The translations under genes and the position numbers were made by a program. Source: Rhizobiales bacterium CCH3-A5 (GTDB lineage: Bacteria > Pseudomonadota > Alphaproteobacteria > Rhizobiales > Beijerinckiaceae). From it: a stretch of 64,000 nucleotides of DNA. Shown here in pieces: positions 43,792 to 52,489 of this stretch (positions are counted from its first letter, which is position 1; every line of letters starts with the position of its first letter). The notes under the pieces were generated by a model, which worked only from the letters and a program-made list of their open reading frames with translations, had not been told where the DNA came from and searched no databases. Location of the stretch: contig LSIB01000136.1 of the NCBI GenBank assembly GCA_001556025.1, positions 270,867-334,866 of the forward strand. The letters are read 5' to 3'.

Positions 43792-45123
43792 TCAACCTCC
43801 GCTCGGTATGACATCCATGAAGTAGGATTCGTTGCCGACACCGGTCACGCACGACAGGATCCGGCCCGTCTCGATATCGATGAACCAGACGAGGCTGCTT
43901 TTCGGTCCCGTCTTGGCGCCGCCAATGACGCAGGCCAGGCGGCCGCCCGCCATCGCGATTCCGCGCGGCCGGGCGATCGCGCCATGCGGCGCCTGCGGAT
44001 GCAGCCTGAGCACTTCGGCGGGCCTGCCCGCGACCGCATCGGCGACATCGACGAACGAGATCGTATTCGAGCGGAAGCAGGAGGCGACGATGCGCTTGCC
44101 GTCGGGCGTGAAGGCGACGGCAAAAGGCCGCGTCGCCTCGCCCGGATCGTCGCTGCCGATCCGCACCCGCGCGACCTCTGCATCCTTGCCACCGGCGGCG
44201 GCGCGGGCGACATCGATGATGGAGATGGTGCGGCCTTCATAGGGCTCCGACATGCTTTCGCGCGCGGCGACCGCCACCAGCGCCCCGTCGGGGCTGCAGG
44301 CGAGCCCGAACGGGCCGGTTTCGACGGGAACCCGGTTGACCTCCGCGCCGCGATCGCCCGCCAGCGCCGCCTGCAGCTCGAGCACCGACACATCGCTCAT
44401 CCCGCCATTGCCGACGAAGACGACGCCTTCCCGGAGGGGCGAGATCACGATCCCCGTCGGGTTGGGATAGCGCCCGAAGCTGGCATGGGGGCTGTCGTGA
44501 CGGCTCGGGCCGGGCGCGGGATGACCCGGCGTCTCGCTCAGCGGAATGCGCCGTACGACCTGGCGCGAGGCGAGGTCGATCGCGGTCACCTCGTCGCCGC
44601 CATCCTCGCTGCCTTCGGCCTCGCCGCAATTGACCAGCAGCGTCGCACCGTCGGGCGTCATAGCCGCGCCGACAGGTCCCGTGCGGCCCGTCTCGATGAA
44701 GCCCGACACCGCGCCCAGCGTGCCGTCATGGACGGGGTCGAGCGCCCGGTCGAGATCGACGACCGTGACGAGGCCGGGGTGGCCGTGCTGGTAGGCATCG
44801 GCCGCCTTGGGGGTCGCAGGTCCCGAATGGTTGACGACATAGGCCTGCCGCCGTGCGCGATCGACCACGACGCCGACCGGCTGGCCGTTGGCCGGCGCAT
44901 CGGCCACGCCGTCGCCATCGCTGTCGACATCGAGCGTGACACGCGGCCGCGAGACGATTGCGTTGGGCGTGGCGTCGTTCTCGGGCAGGACGGCCGTGGC
45001 GACATCGACGATGGCGACGCAGTTGTCCCACCTGCCGCTGACAATGAGATGTCCCGGAGAACTAGACATGGACTTGGCTCCGGCATCGGGCTGGGCGGCC
45101 AGGGCATCGGCGCTCGGCGTCAT
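43792..45123 (-). CDS. YncE-like beta-propeller protein with Ca-type loop
   Basis: 443 aa. Repeating units of about 45 residues, with motifs of the form AIVDVA, VTVVDLD, TISIIDVA and ISFVDVA, and blades GLACSPDGALVAVA and AVAFTPDGKRIVAS, show a seven-bladed-type propeller of the YncE/PQQ-dependent dehydrogenase family. The insert DVDSDGDGVAD resembles a Ca-binding EF/type-3 thrombospondin loop. There is no convincing signal peptide; a start at ATG 45069 (MSSSPGH) is possible. Function unknown; these proteins often bind ligands in the periplasm, which is odd without an export signal. Confidence 0.8.
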   Translation of the reverse strand: MTPSADALAAQPDAGAKSMSSSPGHLIVSGRWDNCVAIVDVATAVLPENDATPNAIVSRPRVTLDVDSDGDGVADAPANGQPVGVVVDRARRQAYVVNHSGPATPKAADAYQHGHPGLVTVVDLDRALDPVHDGTLGAVSGFIETGRTGPVGAAMTPDGATLLVNCGEAEGSEDGGDEVTAIDLASRQVVRRIPLSETPGHPAPGPSRHDSPHASFGRYPNPTGIVISPLREGVVFVGNGGMSDVSVLELQAALAGDRGAEVNRVPVETGPFGLACSPDGALVAVAARESMSEPYEGRTISIIDVARAAAGGKDAEVARVRIGSDDPGEATRPFAVAFTPDGKRIVASCFRSNTISFVDVADAVAGRPAEVLRLHPQAPHGAIARPRGIAMAGGRLACVIGGAKTGPKSSLVWFIDIETGRILSCVTGVGNESYFMDVIPSGG

Positions 45124-45208
45124 GCGCCTGCGTTGGGGCCGCCGGCCTTACGGTGAGCCGGCCCGACGCGCTCGACAATCCGTGCAGGGGTGTTGCCATG
45201 GGCGGGCC

Positions 45209-46030
45209 TTACGACTGCCGCTCGGGCGGGCGTCCGGAGAAGACCGGCGCGCGTTTGCCCAGAAAAGCGTTCATGCCCTCCCTGAAATCCTCGCTCATGT
45301 AGCACATCAGGATCAGCCGATCGCCCTCGCCGCGCGGGATCGTCGGCCTGAGATGGCGCAGCGCTTGTTTCGTCGCCTGCAGCGTCAGGGGCGCGTGGCC
45401 CGCGACGAGGCGCGCCAGTTCCTGCGCGCGGGCCATCAGGTCGCCCGGCTCCGCGACGACCTCGCTGACGAGCCCGATCGCGAGCCCCTCCTGCGCGTCG
45501 AGCAGGCGGGCGCTGAAGATCAGTTCCTTCAGCCGCGCCGTGCCGACAAGTTCGGCGAAGCGCGCATAGTTCGACATCGACAGGCAGTTGCCCAACGTCC
45601 GGGCGATCGGGAAACCGAACTTCGCATTGCCGGCGGCGATCCGCAGGTCGCAGCAGGCGGCAATCGCGGCCCCGCCTCCGGTGCAGGCTCCGGCGATCGC
45701 CGCGATCGTGGGCGCGCGGCAGGTCTCCAGCGCCGCCAGCACGCGGTCGATCCGCGCCTCGTAGCCAAGCGCGTCCTCGGGCGTGTCGAAGTCGCGGAAC
45801 TGCGCGATGTCGGTGCCGGCCGCGAAGGCGCGCCCGCCCGCGCCCGTCAGGACCACGGCACGGATGCCGGCGTCGGCATTGACCCTCTCGCAGATCTCGA
45901 CGAGCCGCTCATACATCGCGAAGGTGAAGGCGTTGCGCGCCTCCGGCCGGTTGAAGGTGACCGTCGCGATGCCGTCGGCGACCTCGTAGAGAATGCTCGG
46001 TGTGGTGCTCTGGGCAGCGGTGTCGGACAT
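45209..46030 (-). CDS. Enoyl-CoA hydratase/isomerase family protein (1)
   Basis: 273 aa crotonase fold. Oxyanion-hole motifs FAAGTDIAQF (about 75-85) and AIAGACTGGGAAIAACCDLRI, trimer face segment with FGFPIARTLGNCLS. ATG 46030 is chosen; the frame upstream to 46147 is not related to the family. Activity (hydration, isomerisation or C-C cleavage) cannot be named. It is last of a three-gene run with the next hydratase and a CoA-transferase, all minus strand. Confidence 0.92.
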   Translation of the reverse strand: MSDTAAQSTTPSILYEVADGIATVTFNRPEARNAFTFAMYERLVEICERVNADAGIRAVVLTGAGGRAFAAGTDIAQFRDFDTPEDALGYEARIDRVLAALETCRAPTIAAIAGACTGGGAAIAACCDLRIAAGNAKFGFPIARTLGNCLSMSNYARFAELVGTARLKELIFSARLLDAQEGLAIGLVSEVVAEPGDLMARAQELARLVAGHAPLTLQATKQALRHLRPTIPRGEGDRLILMCYMSEDFREGMNAFLGKRAPVFSGRPPERQS

Positions 46031-46047
46031 CGTCGTTGCCTCCGCGC

Positions 46048-46836
46048 TCAGCGACCCTTGAAGACCGGCTTGCGCTTTTCGGCGAAGGCGCGACGGCCCT
46101 CGGCATAGTCCTCGCTCTCGAAGCAGGCCTTGACCAGTCGGTCGCACAGCGCGAGATCGCGATCGGCATCGTCCTTGAGCGCCTCGGTGACGATCTGCTT
46201 GATCGCGGTCACCGTCAGCGGCGCGTTGGCGGCGATGGTGCGGGCGTAGTCCGTGACATAGGTCTCGAGTTCAGCCTGCGGCACGATGCGGTTCGCCAAC
46301 CCCATCGCGCGCGCCTCCTCGGCGTCGAACTGGCGCGCCGTGAAGAAGATTTCCTTGGCGAAGGATGGCCGTACCACCTCCATCAGCCGCCTGATCCGGG
46401 CATAGCCGTAGCCAAGGCCGAGCTTGGCGGCAGGGATGGCGAACTTCGCCGTCTCGCTGCAGATGCGCAGATCGCAGCAGACGGCAAGGTTGGCGCCGCC
46501 GCCGATCGCATAGCCGTGGATCATCGCGATCGTCGGCTTCTCCATGGCGCGCAACGCGCTATAGGTGCCCTCCGTAGCCTCCTCATAGCGCTGCACGGCC
46601 GCCTCCTGGGCGCGCTCGTCGTCGAATTTCGAGATGTCCGCGCCGGAGACGAAGGACTTTTCACCCGCGCCGCGCACTACGACGACGCGCACCTCCGGAT
46701 CGGCGCGGAAATCGGCGATGATTTCGATCGCCGCTTCCCACATCTCCAGCGAGACCGCGTTGTGCCGCTCGGGATTGTTGAAGATCAGCCAGCCGATCCC
46801 GTCGGTCTTGCGTGCGATCATCTTGTCGGTGGTCAT
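46048..46836 (-). CDS. Enoyl-CoA hydratase/isomerase family protein (2)
   Basis: 262 aa crotonase. FVSGADISKF and HGYAIGGGANLAVCCDLRI form the oxyanion hole; RIRRLMEVVRPSFAKEIFFTARQFDAEEARAMGLANRIV is the conserved middle. Divergent from the first hydratase at the N-terminus, so the pair likely act on different steps or substrates. 17 bp upstream of the first hydratase start and 30 bp from the CoA-transferase. Confidence 0.93.
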   Translation of the reverse strand: MTTDKMIARKTDGIGWLIFNNPERHNAVSLEMWEAAIEIIADFRADPEVRVVVVRGAGEKSFVSGADISKFDDERAQEAAVQRYEEATEGTYSALRAMEKPTIAMIHGYAIGGGANLAVCCDLRICSETAKFAIPAAKLGLGYGYARIRRLMEVVRPSFAKEIFFTARQFDAEEARAMGLANRIVPQAELETYVTDYARTIAANAPLTVTAIKQIVTEALKDDADRDLALCDRLVKACFESEDYAEGRRAFAEKRKPVFKGR

Positions 46837-46866
46837 CGCGGAAATCCTGGCTGTGATGAAATGCGC

Positions 46867-48063
46867 TTAGATCGTGCCGTTGCGCCGGAACCCGTCGATC
46901 TCGACGGCCGAGAAGCCGGCCTCGCCGAGGATTTCGTCGGACTGCTCGCCGAGTTCCGGCGGCGGCGTGCGGATTGCGCTGGGCGTGTCGCTGAGCACCA
47001 CCGGCTGGGCGACCAGCGTGATGTCGCGATCCAGCGCCGTCGAGTGGACGCTCTGCGCGATGCCCAGATGCTCCACCTGCGGATCTGCGAAGACCTGGTC
47101 GATGCTGTTGATCGGTCCGCAGGGCACGCCGACCTGGCTGAACCGCTCGATCCAGTAGCCGCCGGTCTGCTCGCGCAGAATCGCGGTGATTTCGAGCCCA
47201 AGGGCGTCGCGGTTGCGCGAGCGCAGCGCGGCGCTGACGTAGTCGGGATGGGCGATCAGGTCCGGCCGGTCGACGGAGCGGCAGAAGCGCTCCCAGATCG
47301 CCTGGCCGGTGACGGCAATGTTGATGTGGCCGTCGGCGGTCTGGAAGACGCCAGTGGGAATGCTGGTCGGGTGGTTGTTGCCCGCCTGCTTCGGCACCTC
47401 GCCATCCATCAGCCAGCGCGTCGCCTGGAAATCCAGCATCGCGATCTGGGCCTGCAGCAGTGAGGTCTGGACCCATTGGCCCTTGCCCGTCTCCTCACGC
47501 GCCAGCAGCGCGGCCATGATGCCGAAGGCGCAGTAGAGCCCGGCCGTGAGGTCGGCGACGGGGATGCCGACCCTGACCGGCCCCTGCCCCGGCAGGCCTG
47601 TGATCGACATCAGCCCGCCGAGCCCCTGCGCGATCTGGTCGAAGCCCGGCCGCGTCGCATAGGGTCCATCCTGCCCGAAGCCCGAGATGCTGGCATAGAC
47701 CAGCCGCGGGTTGATCTCGTGCAACGTCTCGAAAGCGATGCCGAGCCTGTGCTTGACGTCCGGCCGGTAGTTCTCGACCAGCACGTCGGCTCCGGCGACG
47801 AGCCGGTGCAGGATGGCGCGCCCCTCCTCGGACTTCAGGTTGAGCGTCAGGCTGCGCTTGTTGCGGTGCAAGTTCTGGAAATCCGAGCCGTGACGCGGCC
47901 CGCCGGGCCCCTCGCCCGTCTCCAGCGCCTTCGGCGTTTCGATCTTGATGACGTTGGCGCCCCAGTCGGCCAGTTGGCGCACGGCCGTGGGCCCTGATCT
48001 GACCCGGGTGAGGTCGAGGACGGTAAAGCGGGACAAGGCGCGCGACGCAGGTTCGAAAGGCAT
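46867..48063 (-). CDS. Family III CoA-transferase (CaiB/Frc/BaiF type)
   Basis: 398 aa. VLDLTRVRSGPTAVRQLADWGANVIKIE at the start, GDRP-like ENYRPDVKHRLGI, ASISGFGQDGPYA and the Asp-bearing segment VADLTAGLYCAFGIMAALL (the likely catalytic Asp) are family hallmarks. It would transfer CoA from succinyl-CoA or another donor onto a carboxylic acid. With two hydratases and a divergent TTT uptake system it fits an acid import, activation and hydration route. ATG 48063 is used; the frame to 48177 covers the operator and is not coding. Confidence 0.92.
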   Translation of the reverse strand: MPFEPASRALSRFTVLDLTRVRSGPTAVRQLADWGANVIKIETPKALETGEGPGGPRHGSDFQNLHRNKRSLTLNLKSEEGRAILHRLVAGADVLVENYRPDVKHRLGIAFETLHEINPRLVYASISGFGQDGPYATRPGFDQIAQGLGGLMSITGLPGQGPVRVGIPVADLTAGLYCAFGIMAALLAREETGKGQWVQTSLLQAQIAMLDFQATRWLMDGEVPKQAGNNHPTSIPTGVFQTADGHINIAVTGQAIWERFCRSVDRPDLIAHPDYVSAALRSRNRDALGLEITAILREQTGGYWIERFSQVGVPCGPINSIDQVFADPQVEHLGIAQSVHSTALDRDITLVAQPVVLSDTPSAIRTPPPELGEQSDEILGEAGFSAVEIDGFRRNGTI

Positions 48064-48111
48064 GGCCTCCTCCTCGGACTCAACCTGCCCAGCCAAGTGC
48101 AGACTGTCAAC

Positions 48112-48131
48112 GCCAACTGTTGACAGTTGGC
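48112..48131. promoter_or_regulatory. Operator palindrome between CoA-transferase and GntR genes
   Basis: GCCAACTGT-TG-ACAGTTGGC, perfect 9-bp arms with a TG centre, in the 91-bp gap between divergent genes (starts 48063 and 48155). Core TGTTGACA matches the operator at 38416. A half-site ACTGTCAAC lies at 48102-48110. Confidence 0.7.
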
Positions 48132-48154
48132 TGATCAGGGTCAACGATGTCCCC

Positions 48155-48862
48155 ATGTCCGATGTCATGACCGCCATCGCCCAGCGCCGTACGCAAACCC
48201 TGACCGGGATCGTTCAGGACGAGATCGAACGCATGGTGCTGGCCGGCGACCTCGTTGCCGGGGAACGCATCAACGAGCAGGCGCTGGCGGCGCGGCTCGG
48301 CGTCAGCCGCGGGCCGATCCGCGAGGCGACGCGCGGGCTGGTGCGCAGCGGCCTGCTCAACTCGGTGGTCAACCTCGGCGTCTTCGTGCGCCAGATTCCC
48401 GACGACGAGGCCAGCGAGATCTATGACGTGCGCGCCGTCGTGTTCGGCTTTGTTTGCCAACGGCTGGCCGCGCGGATCGTCCCCGCGCAGCTTGAGGCGC
48501 TGTCGGAGCTGATTGCGGAGATGGACGAGGCAATCGGGCGCGGCGACGGCGCGAGCTACTATCGCCTCAACCTGAGCTTTCACGACGCCATTTTGGATTT
48601 CGCCGCCCATGGCCGCGCGAAGCAGACTTATGAGGCGCTGATCAAGGAGACGCATCTGCTGCGGCAGAGCGCGCTGGCTTCGGCCGAGCGGATGCGCGAA
48701 TCCAATGGCGAGCATCGCGAAATCATAGCGGCCATCGCAGCCGGCGACGGCGAGCGTGCGCGCATCCTGGCCGAGCAGCATGCCCATGGCGGCAAGCGCC
48801 GCTGGCTCGATTCGCGCGAGGAAGCGCCGAGACAGGAACCGGAGGCTCGCAACTCAGCCTGA
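48155..48862 (+). CDS. GntR-family regulator with FCD domain (3)
   Basis: 235 aa. Winged helix (QDEIERMVLAGDLVAGERI, QALAARLGVSRGPIREATRGL) and FCD domain (about 90-220) with FHDAILDFAAHGRAKQTYEAL. ATG 48155 is chosen. It sits 24 bp after its operator palindrome and 56 bp before the TTT operon on the same strand, so it likely controls both the CoA-transferase/hydratase run and the transporter. Confidence 0.93.
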   Translation: MSDVMTAIAQRRTQTLTGIVQDEIERMVLAGDLVAGERINEQALAARLGVSRGPIREATRGLVRSGLLNSVVNLGVFVRQIPDDEASEIYDVRAVVFGFVCQRLAARIVPAQLEALSELIAEMDEAIGRGDGASYYRLNLSFHDAILDFAAHGRAKQTYEALIKETHLLRQSALASAERMRESNGEHREIIAAIAAGDGERARILAEQHAHGGKRRWLDSREEAPRQEPEARNSA

Positions 48863-48918
48863 TACGAAACCGGGAACGAGCCGAAACAGGCCGCCCTGAC
48901 ACCAGAGGAGGAAACACC

Positions 48919-49917
48919 ATGCTCTCACATCGCAGCACATCCCGGCGCGGCTTCGCGAAAGCCGGCCTCGGAACGCTGGGCCTCGCCATCGCGCTCGCCC
49001 TGCCCACGGGCGCGGCCCAGGCCCAGGAAAAGTTCCCGTCCAAGCCGATCGAGGTCGTGACCCATGCCGGCGTCGGCGGCGGCACCGATCTCACCGCCAG
49101 AATGATGATGGTCCAGGCGCCGGCGGCGTTCGGCACCGAACTCGTCGTCGCCAACAAGACCGGCGGCAGCGGCTCCGCCTCGCTGGCCTATGCGCATTCG
49201 CGGCCCAAGGATGGCCACACCATCATGCTGATCACGCAGACGCATCTTCTGACGCTGCTGCAGGACAAGGGCGGCGCCGTGAAGATGGGCGATCTGATCG
49301 GCCTCGCGCGCGCCACGGAGGACCCGCAGGTGCTGATGGTGGGGGCCAAAAGCCCCTACAAGACCGCGCAGGAGTTCATCGAGGCGGCCAAAACCAAGCC
49401 GATGAAATTCGGCACGACGCAACTCGGCAGCGTCGACCACATCGCAGTCGCAGGCTTCGCCGCCAAGGCGGGGATGGCCAAGCCCGTCGTGGTGCCCTTC
49501 CGCGGCGGCGGCGACATCGTCGTCAACCTTGTCGGCGGAAATCTCGACGGCGCGCTGCTGAATTACGCCGAGGCCGAATCGCAGATCAAGGCGAACGAGG
49601 TCCGCGCCCTGCTCGTCTTCGCACCGACCAAGATGGACTCGCTGCCGCAGACACCGACCGCGACCGAGATCGGCATCCCGGCGGTCTACTCGACGACGCG
49701 CGGCTTCGCCGTGCTGAAGGGCACGCCGGAGGACCGGATCAAGATTCTGGAGGAGGGCCTGATCAAGGCGATGCAGGGCAAACTCTACCAAGACTATCTG
49801 AAGAGCTCGGGCCAGTCCGGCGGCAGCGTCGTCGGCCGGGCCGAATGGCAGGCCCAGATCGATGATTTCCTGAAGACCGGGCAGGAAGCGCTCGCCTCGC
49901 TCGGCATCGCGAAATGA
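48919..49917 (+). CDS. TTT periplasmic receptor TctC (second system)
   Basis: 332 aa. Twin-arginine-type signal (TSRRGFAKAGLGTLGLAIALALP, ending in AQAQE), then IEVVTHAGVGGGTDLTAR, VANKTGGSGSASLAYA and GTTQLGSVDHIAVAGFA. Instead of the common NRAGAGG loop it has NKTGGSGS, so ligand choice may differ. GAGGAAAC upstream of the ATG is a good ribosome binding site. Its stop overlaps the tctB start by 4 bp. Confidence 0.93.
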   Translation: MLSHRSTSRRGFAKAGLGTLGLAIALALPTGAAQAQEKFPSKPIEVVTHAGVGGGTDLTARMMMVQAPAAFGTELVVANKTGGSGSASLAYAHSRPKDGHTIMLITQTHLLTLLQDKGGAVKMGDLIGLARATEDPQVLMVGAKSPYKTAQEFIEAAKTKPMKFGTTQLGSVDHIAVAGFAAKAGMAKPVVVPFRGGGDIVVNLVGGNLDGALLNYAEAESQIKANEVRALLVFAPTKMDSLPQTPTATEIGIPAVYSTTRGFAVLKGTPEDRIKILEEGLIKAMQGKLYQDYLKSSGQSGGSVVGRAEWQAQIDDFLKTGQEALASLGIAK

Positions 49918-50471
49918 CCATGCAGGATGCGCAGAAGCCGGATGCCGCCTCATGCGCGCATCCGGCCGAAGCGGGCGGCCGCCCGGCATCGGCGGTCGCT
50001 GGCCCGGCGCCTGGCCGCGGCGTCTCGGATGTCGCGATCGGCCTCGCCATCGTGGCGATGGCGCTCGTGGTCTGGGCCGGGACGACCGGCTTTGCCGATG
50101 TGCCCGCCGCGCTGACGCAGGGCATGGGCCCCGCCGCCTTCCCGCGACTGGTGCTCGGCGTCATCATCGTTCTGGCGCTGTGGCTGGCCTGGACGGCGTC
50201 GCGTCGCGAGGCGCTGGACTGCGAGCCCGTGCATCCAATGGTCTACGCCACCGTCGCAGCCGTCGGGGGCGTGGTCGGCGCGCTGCTGCTCTTGGGCATC
50301 CATGGCGCCGTGTTCGCCTCCTGCGTCGGCCTCGGACGGTTCTGGGGCGAACGTCGCCTGGCGCTTCTTGCCGCGATTGCGGTCGGTATCTCTTTGGCGT
50401 TGCATTTCGCCTTCGTGCGCGGTTTCGGCGTCGGCCTGCCGCGCGGGCTCTTGCAGGGCGGGCTGGGCTGA
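49914..50471 (+). CDS. TTT small membrane protein TctB (second system)
   Basis: 185 aa. Hydrophilic first 35 residues, then four hydrophobic helices; LTQGMGPAAFPRLVLGVIIVLALWLAW is the conserved block. Starts within the tctC stop (ATGA). Followed by tctA after 73 bp. Low conservation makes the name depend on operon order. Confidence 0.88.
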   Translation: MTMQDAQKPDAASCAHPAEAGGRPASAVAGPAPGRGVSDVAIGLAIVAMALVVWAGTTGFADVPAALTQGMGPAAFPRLVLGVIIVLALWLAWTASRREALDCEPVHPMVYATVAAVGGVVGALLLLGIHGAVFASCVGLGRFWGERRLALLAAIAVGISLALHFAFVRGFGVGLPRGLLQGGLG

Positions 50472-50544
50472 GAGGCCCGGCCGACCAAGGGCAAGGCCGC
50501 CGGCCCGCCCCCGCGAATACAACCTGACGACGCACGGGGTTTCA

Positions 50545-52044
50545 ATGGACGGTTTTCTCTCCGGGATGGCGATCCTGGCCGACCCCTACATGGTCGGCAT
50601 CATTCTGGCCGGGACCATTCTCGGCGTGATCGTCGGCGCGCTGCCCGGCCTCAGCGGCAGCACGACGGCGGCGCTGCTCCTGCCGATCACCATCACCATG
50701 TCGCCCACCGCCGGCATCGCCTTTCTGGGGGCGATCTACTGCGCGGCCAATTTCGGCGGGTCGATCACCGCCATTCTGATCAACACCCCGGGCGATCCAT
50801 CTGCATCGGCCACGGCCTATGACGGGTATCCGATGGCGCGCCGCGGCGAGGCCGGGCGCGCGCTCGGCATGTCGACGATCGCCAGCGCCATCGGCGGCAT
50901 CTTCAGCGTCTTCGTGCTCATCGTGGCGGCCCCGCTGCTGGCGAAGGCGGCTTACAGCTTCGGTCCGCCGGAGTATTTCGCGCTCGCGATCTTCGGCCTG
51001 TCGATGCTGGCGGCCGTGGGCGGGAGCAACGGCATCCGGAACCTGATCAGCGGAGCGGTCGGCGTGCTGCTGGCGACCATCGGGCTCGACCTGATGACGG
51101 GCGTGGACCGCTTCACCTTCGGCGTGCCCGAACTGACCGAGGGCCTCGGACTGGTGCCGGTCCTGACCGGCCTGTTCGCGATCAGCGAGCTTCTGGTGCA
51201 GGCCGGCCGCCTGCACATCATTCCCGAGCGCCTCGGCATCAGCGCGATGAAGCTGCCGTCCATGGCCGACTACCGCAAATGCGCCAAGGCGATCGGCCTG
51301 TCGAGCGTGCTCGGCACATTCATCGGCATCCTGCCCGCGCTGGGCGCGACCACGGCCGCGCTGATCTCCTACAACGAGACCAAGCGCTGGTCGAAATACA
51401 AGGACGAGTTCGGCAAGGGCTCGATCGAGGGCATCGCGGGACCCGAGGCCGCCAACAACGCCGCCGTCGGCGGCAGCATGGTCCCGACGCTGGCGCTCGG
51501 CATTCCAGGCAGCGCCACCACCGCGATCATCCTGGCCGGCCTGATCGTGCAGGGCGTGCGTCCCGGTCCGCATCTGTTCAACGAGCAGCCCGCCCTGCTC
51601 TATGCCGTCTTCGCCTCGATGCTGGCGTCGAACCTGATCTATGTCGTGCTCGGCCTCTTCGCCGCCAAGCTCTTCGCCCGGATCACCCTGATCCCCGACG
51701 CCATCCTGTGGCCGGCCGTGCTCATCTTCGCGATCGTCGGCGCCTACGGCCCCAACCAGTCGCTGGTCGATGTCTGGGTGATGCTCGGCTTCGGCGTGAT
51801 CGGCTATGTCATGCGCCGCTATGGCTTCTCGCCCGCGCCGCTGGTGATGGGCCTCGTGCTGGGCACGATGGTCGAGGAGACGCTGAAGCAGTCGCTGCTG
51901 ATCTTCGACCAGAACTGGCTGATGTTCTTCACCCGGCCGATCGTGGTCGCGCTGTTCGTGGTGACGGCGCTCAGCGTCTGCGCGCCCTGGCTCGCCCGCA
52001 GCGCGGGCTCACTTTGGCGATCAGCGGCGAAACAAGGCCGTTGA
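50545..52044 (+). CDS. TTT large membrane protein TctA (second system)
   Basis: 499 aa. GALPGLSGSTTAALLLPITI, GAIYCAANFGGSITAILINTPGDP and VGGSMVPTLALGIPGSATTAIILAGL are TctA signatures; about 12 helices. ATG 50545 (MDGFLSGMAIL) is the start; the open frame upstream is non-coding. It differs clearly from the first TctA of the window, so the two systems were not copied locally in recent time. Last gene of the plus-strand operon; the ALDH remnant follows in the other direction. Confidence 0.95.
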   Translation: MDGFLSGMAILADPYMVGIILAGTILGVIVGALPGLSGSTTAALLLPITITMSPTAGIAFLGAIYCAANFGGSITAILINTPGDPSASATAYDGYPMARRGEAGRALGMSTIASAIGGIFSVFVLIVAAPLLAKAAYSFGPPEYFALAIFGLSMLAAVGGSNGIRNLISGAVGVLLATIGLDLMTGVDRFTFGVPELTEGLGLVPVLTGLFAISELLVQAGRLHIIPERLGISAMKLPSMADYRKCAKAIGLSSVLGTFIGILPALGATTAALISYNETKRWSKYKDEFGKGSIEGIAGPEAANNAAVGGSMVPTLALGIPGSATTAIILAGLIVQGVRPGPHLFNEQPALLYAVFASMLASNLIYVVLGLFAAKLFARITLIPDAILWPAVLIFAIVGAYGPNQSLVDVWVMLGFGVIGYVMRRYGFSPAPLVMGLVLGTMVEETLKQSLLIFDQNWLMFFTRPIVVALFVVTALSVCAPWLARSAGSLWRSAAKQGR

Positions 52045-52489
52045 CGCCGCGCCCGATCGTCAGCCCGGGTCGCGGGGTTGGTCAATGCGAGGCTGCCGCC
52101 GGCCAGCGGCTCGCGCCAGGCGCCGTCGATATAGAGCGAACGGTTGACCGGCAGGACGGACGTGGGTGAGGCGGCGGGATGATGCGGAGCGGTTCCCGTC
52201 CCGGCTGTCATGGTGTTGCTCATCGCCTGCCTTCCGCCCGCTCCGACGGCCATGATGCGCGCTGGCGCCTGACCGTTCTAGACCGTGCCTTTTGGCTAAA
52301 CGCCTCGAGCGCGCCGGTCTTCGGCGACTCCGGCGCGCGATGTATCTTTTCGACTCGATCTGGTGATCCGTTCGCTGAAGGGCGCCAATCTCGACGTCTG
52401 AGCCGGCAAGCGCTGCCTCTCACCGACGGCGTGTACACGTGCGCGTGACCACGATCGCACTCCCATGACGGGCTGCGGCAGACGACATG
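52045..52489. other. 445-bp gap with ALDH remnant and no intact gene
   Basis: Between the TctA stop and the end of the next receptor gene. It contains an aldehyde dehydrogenase N-terminal remnant (listed apart). A short plus-strand piece ending in VIRSLKGANLDV then a stop (about 52360-52401) looks like the tail of a lost gene, but I cannot name it. Nothing else is recognisable. Confidence 0.6.
52065..52223 (-). pseudogene. Remnant of an aldehyde dehydrogenase gene (N-terminal fragment)
   Basis: From ATG 52223 the minus strand reads through VNRSLYIDGAWREPLAGG and LALTNPATR, the standard N-terminus of NAD-dependent aldehyde dehydrogenases (the IDG.W and NPAT motifs). After about 53 residues the likeness stops; the frame continues as an unrelated antisense reading of tctA. 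The rest of the enzyme (about 430 residues) is missing, so this is a truncated fragment. It points to a deletion joining tctA to a once separate catabolic gene. Confidence 0.6.
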
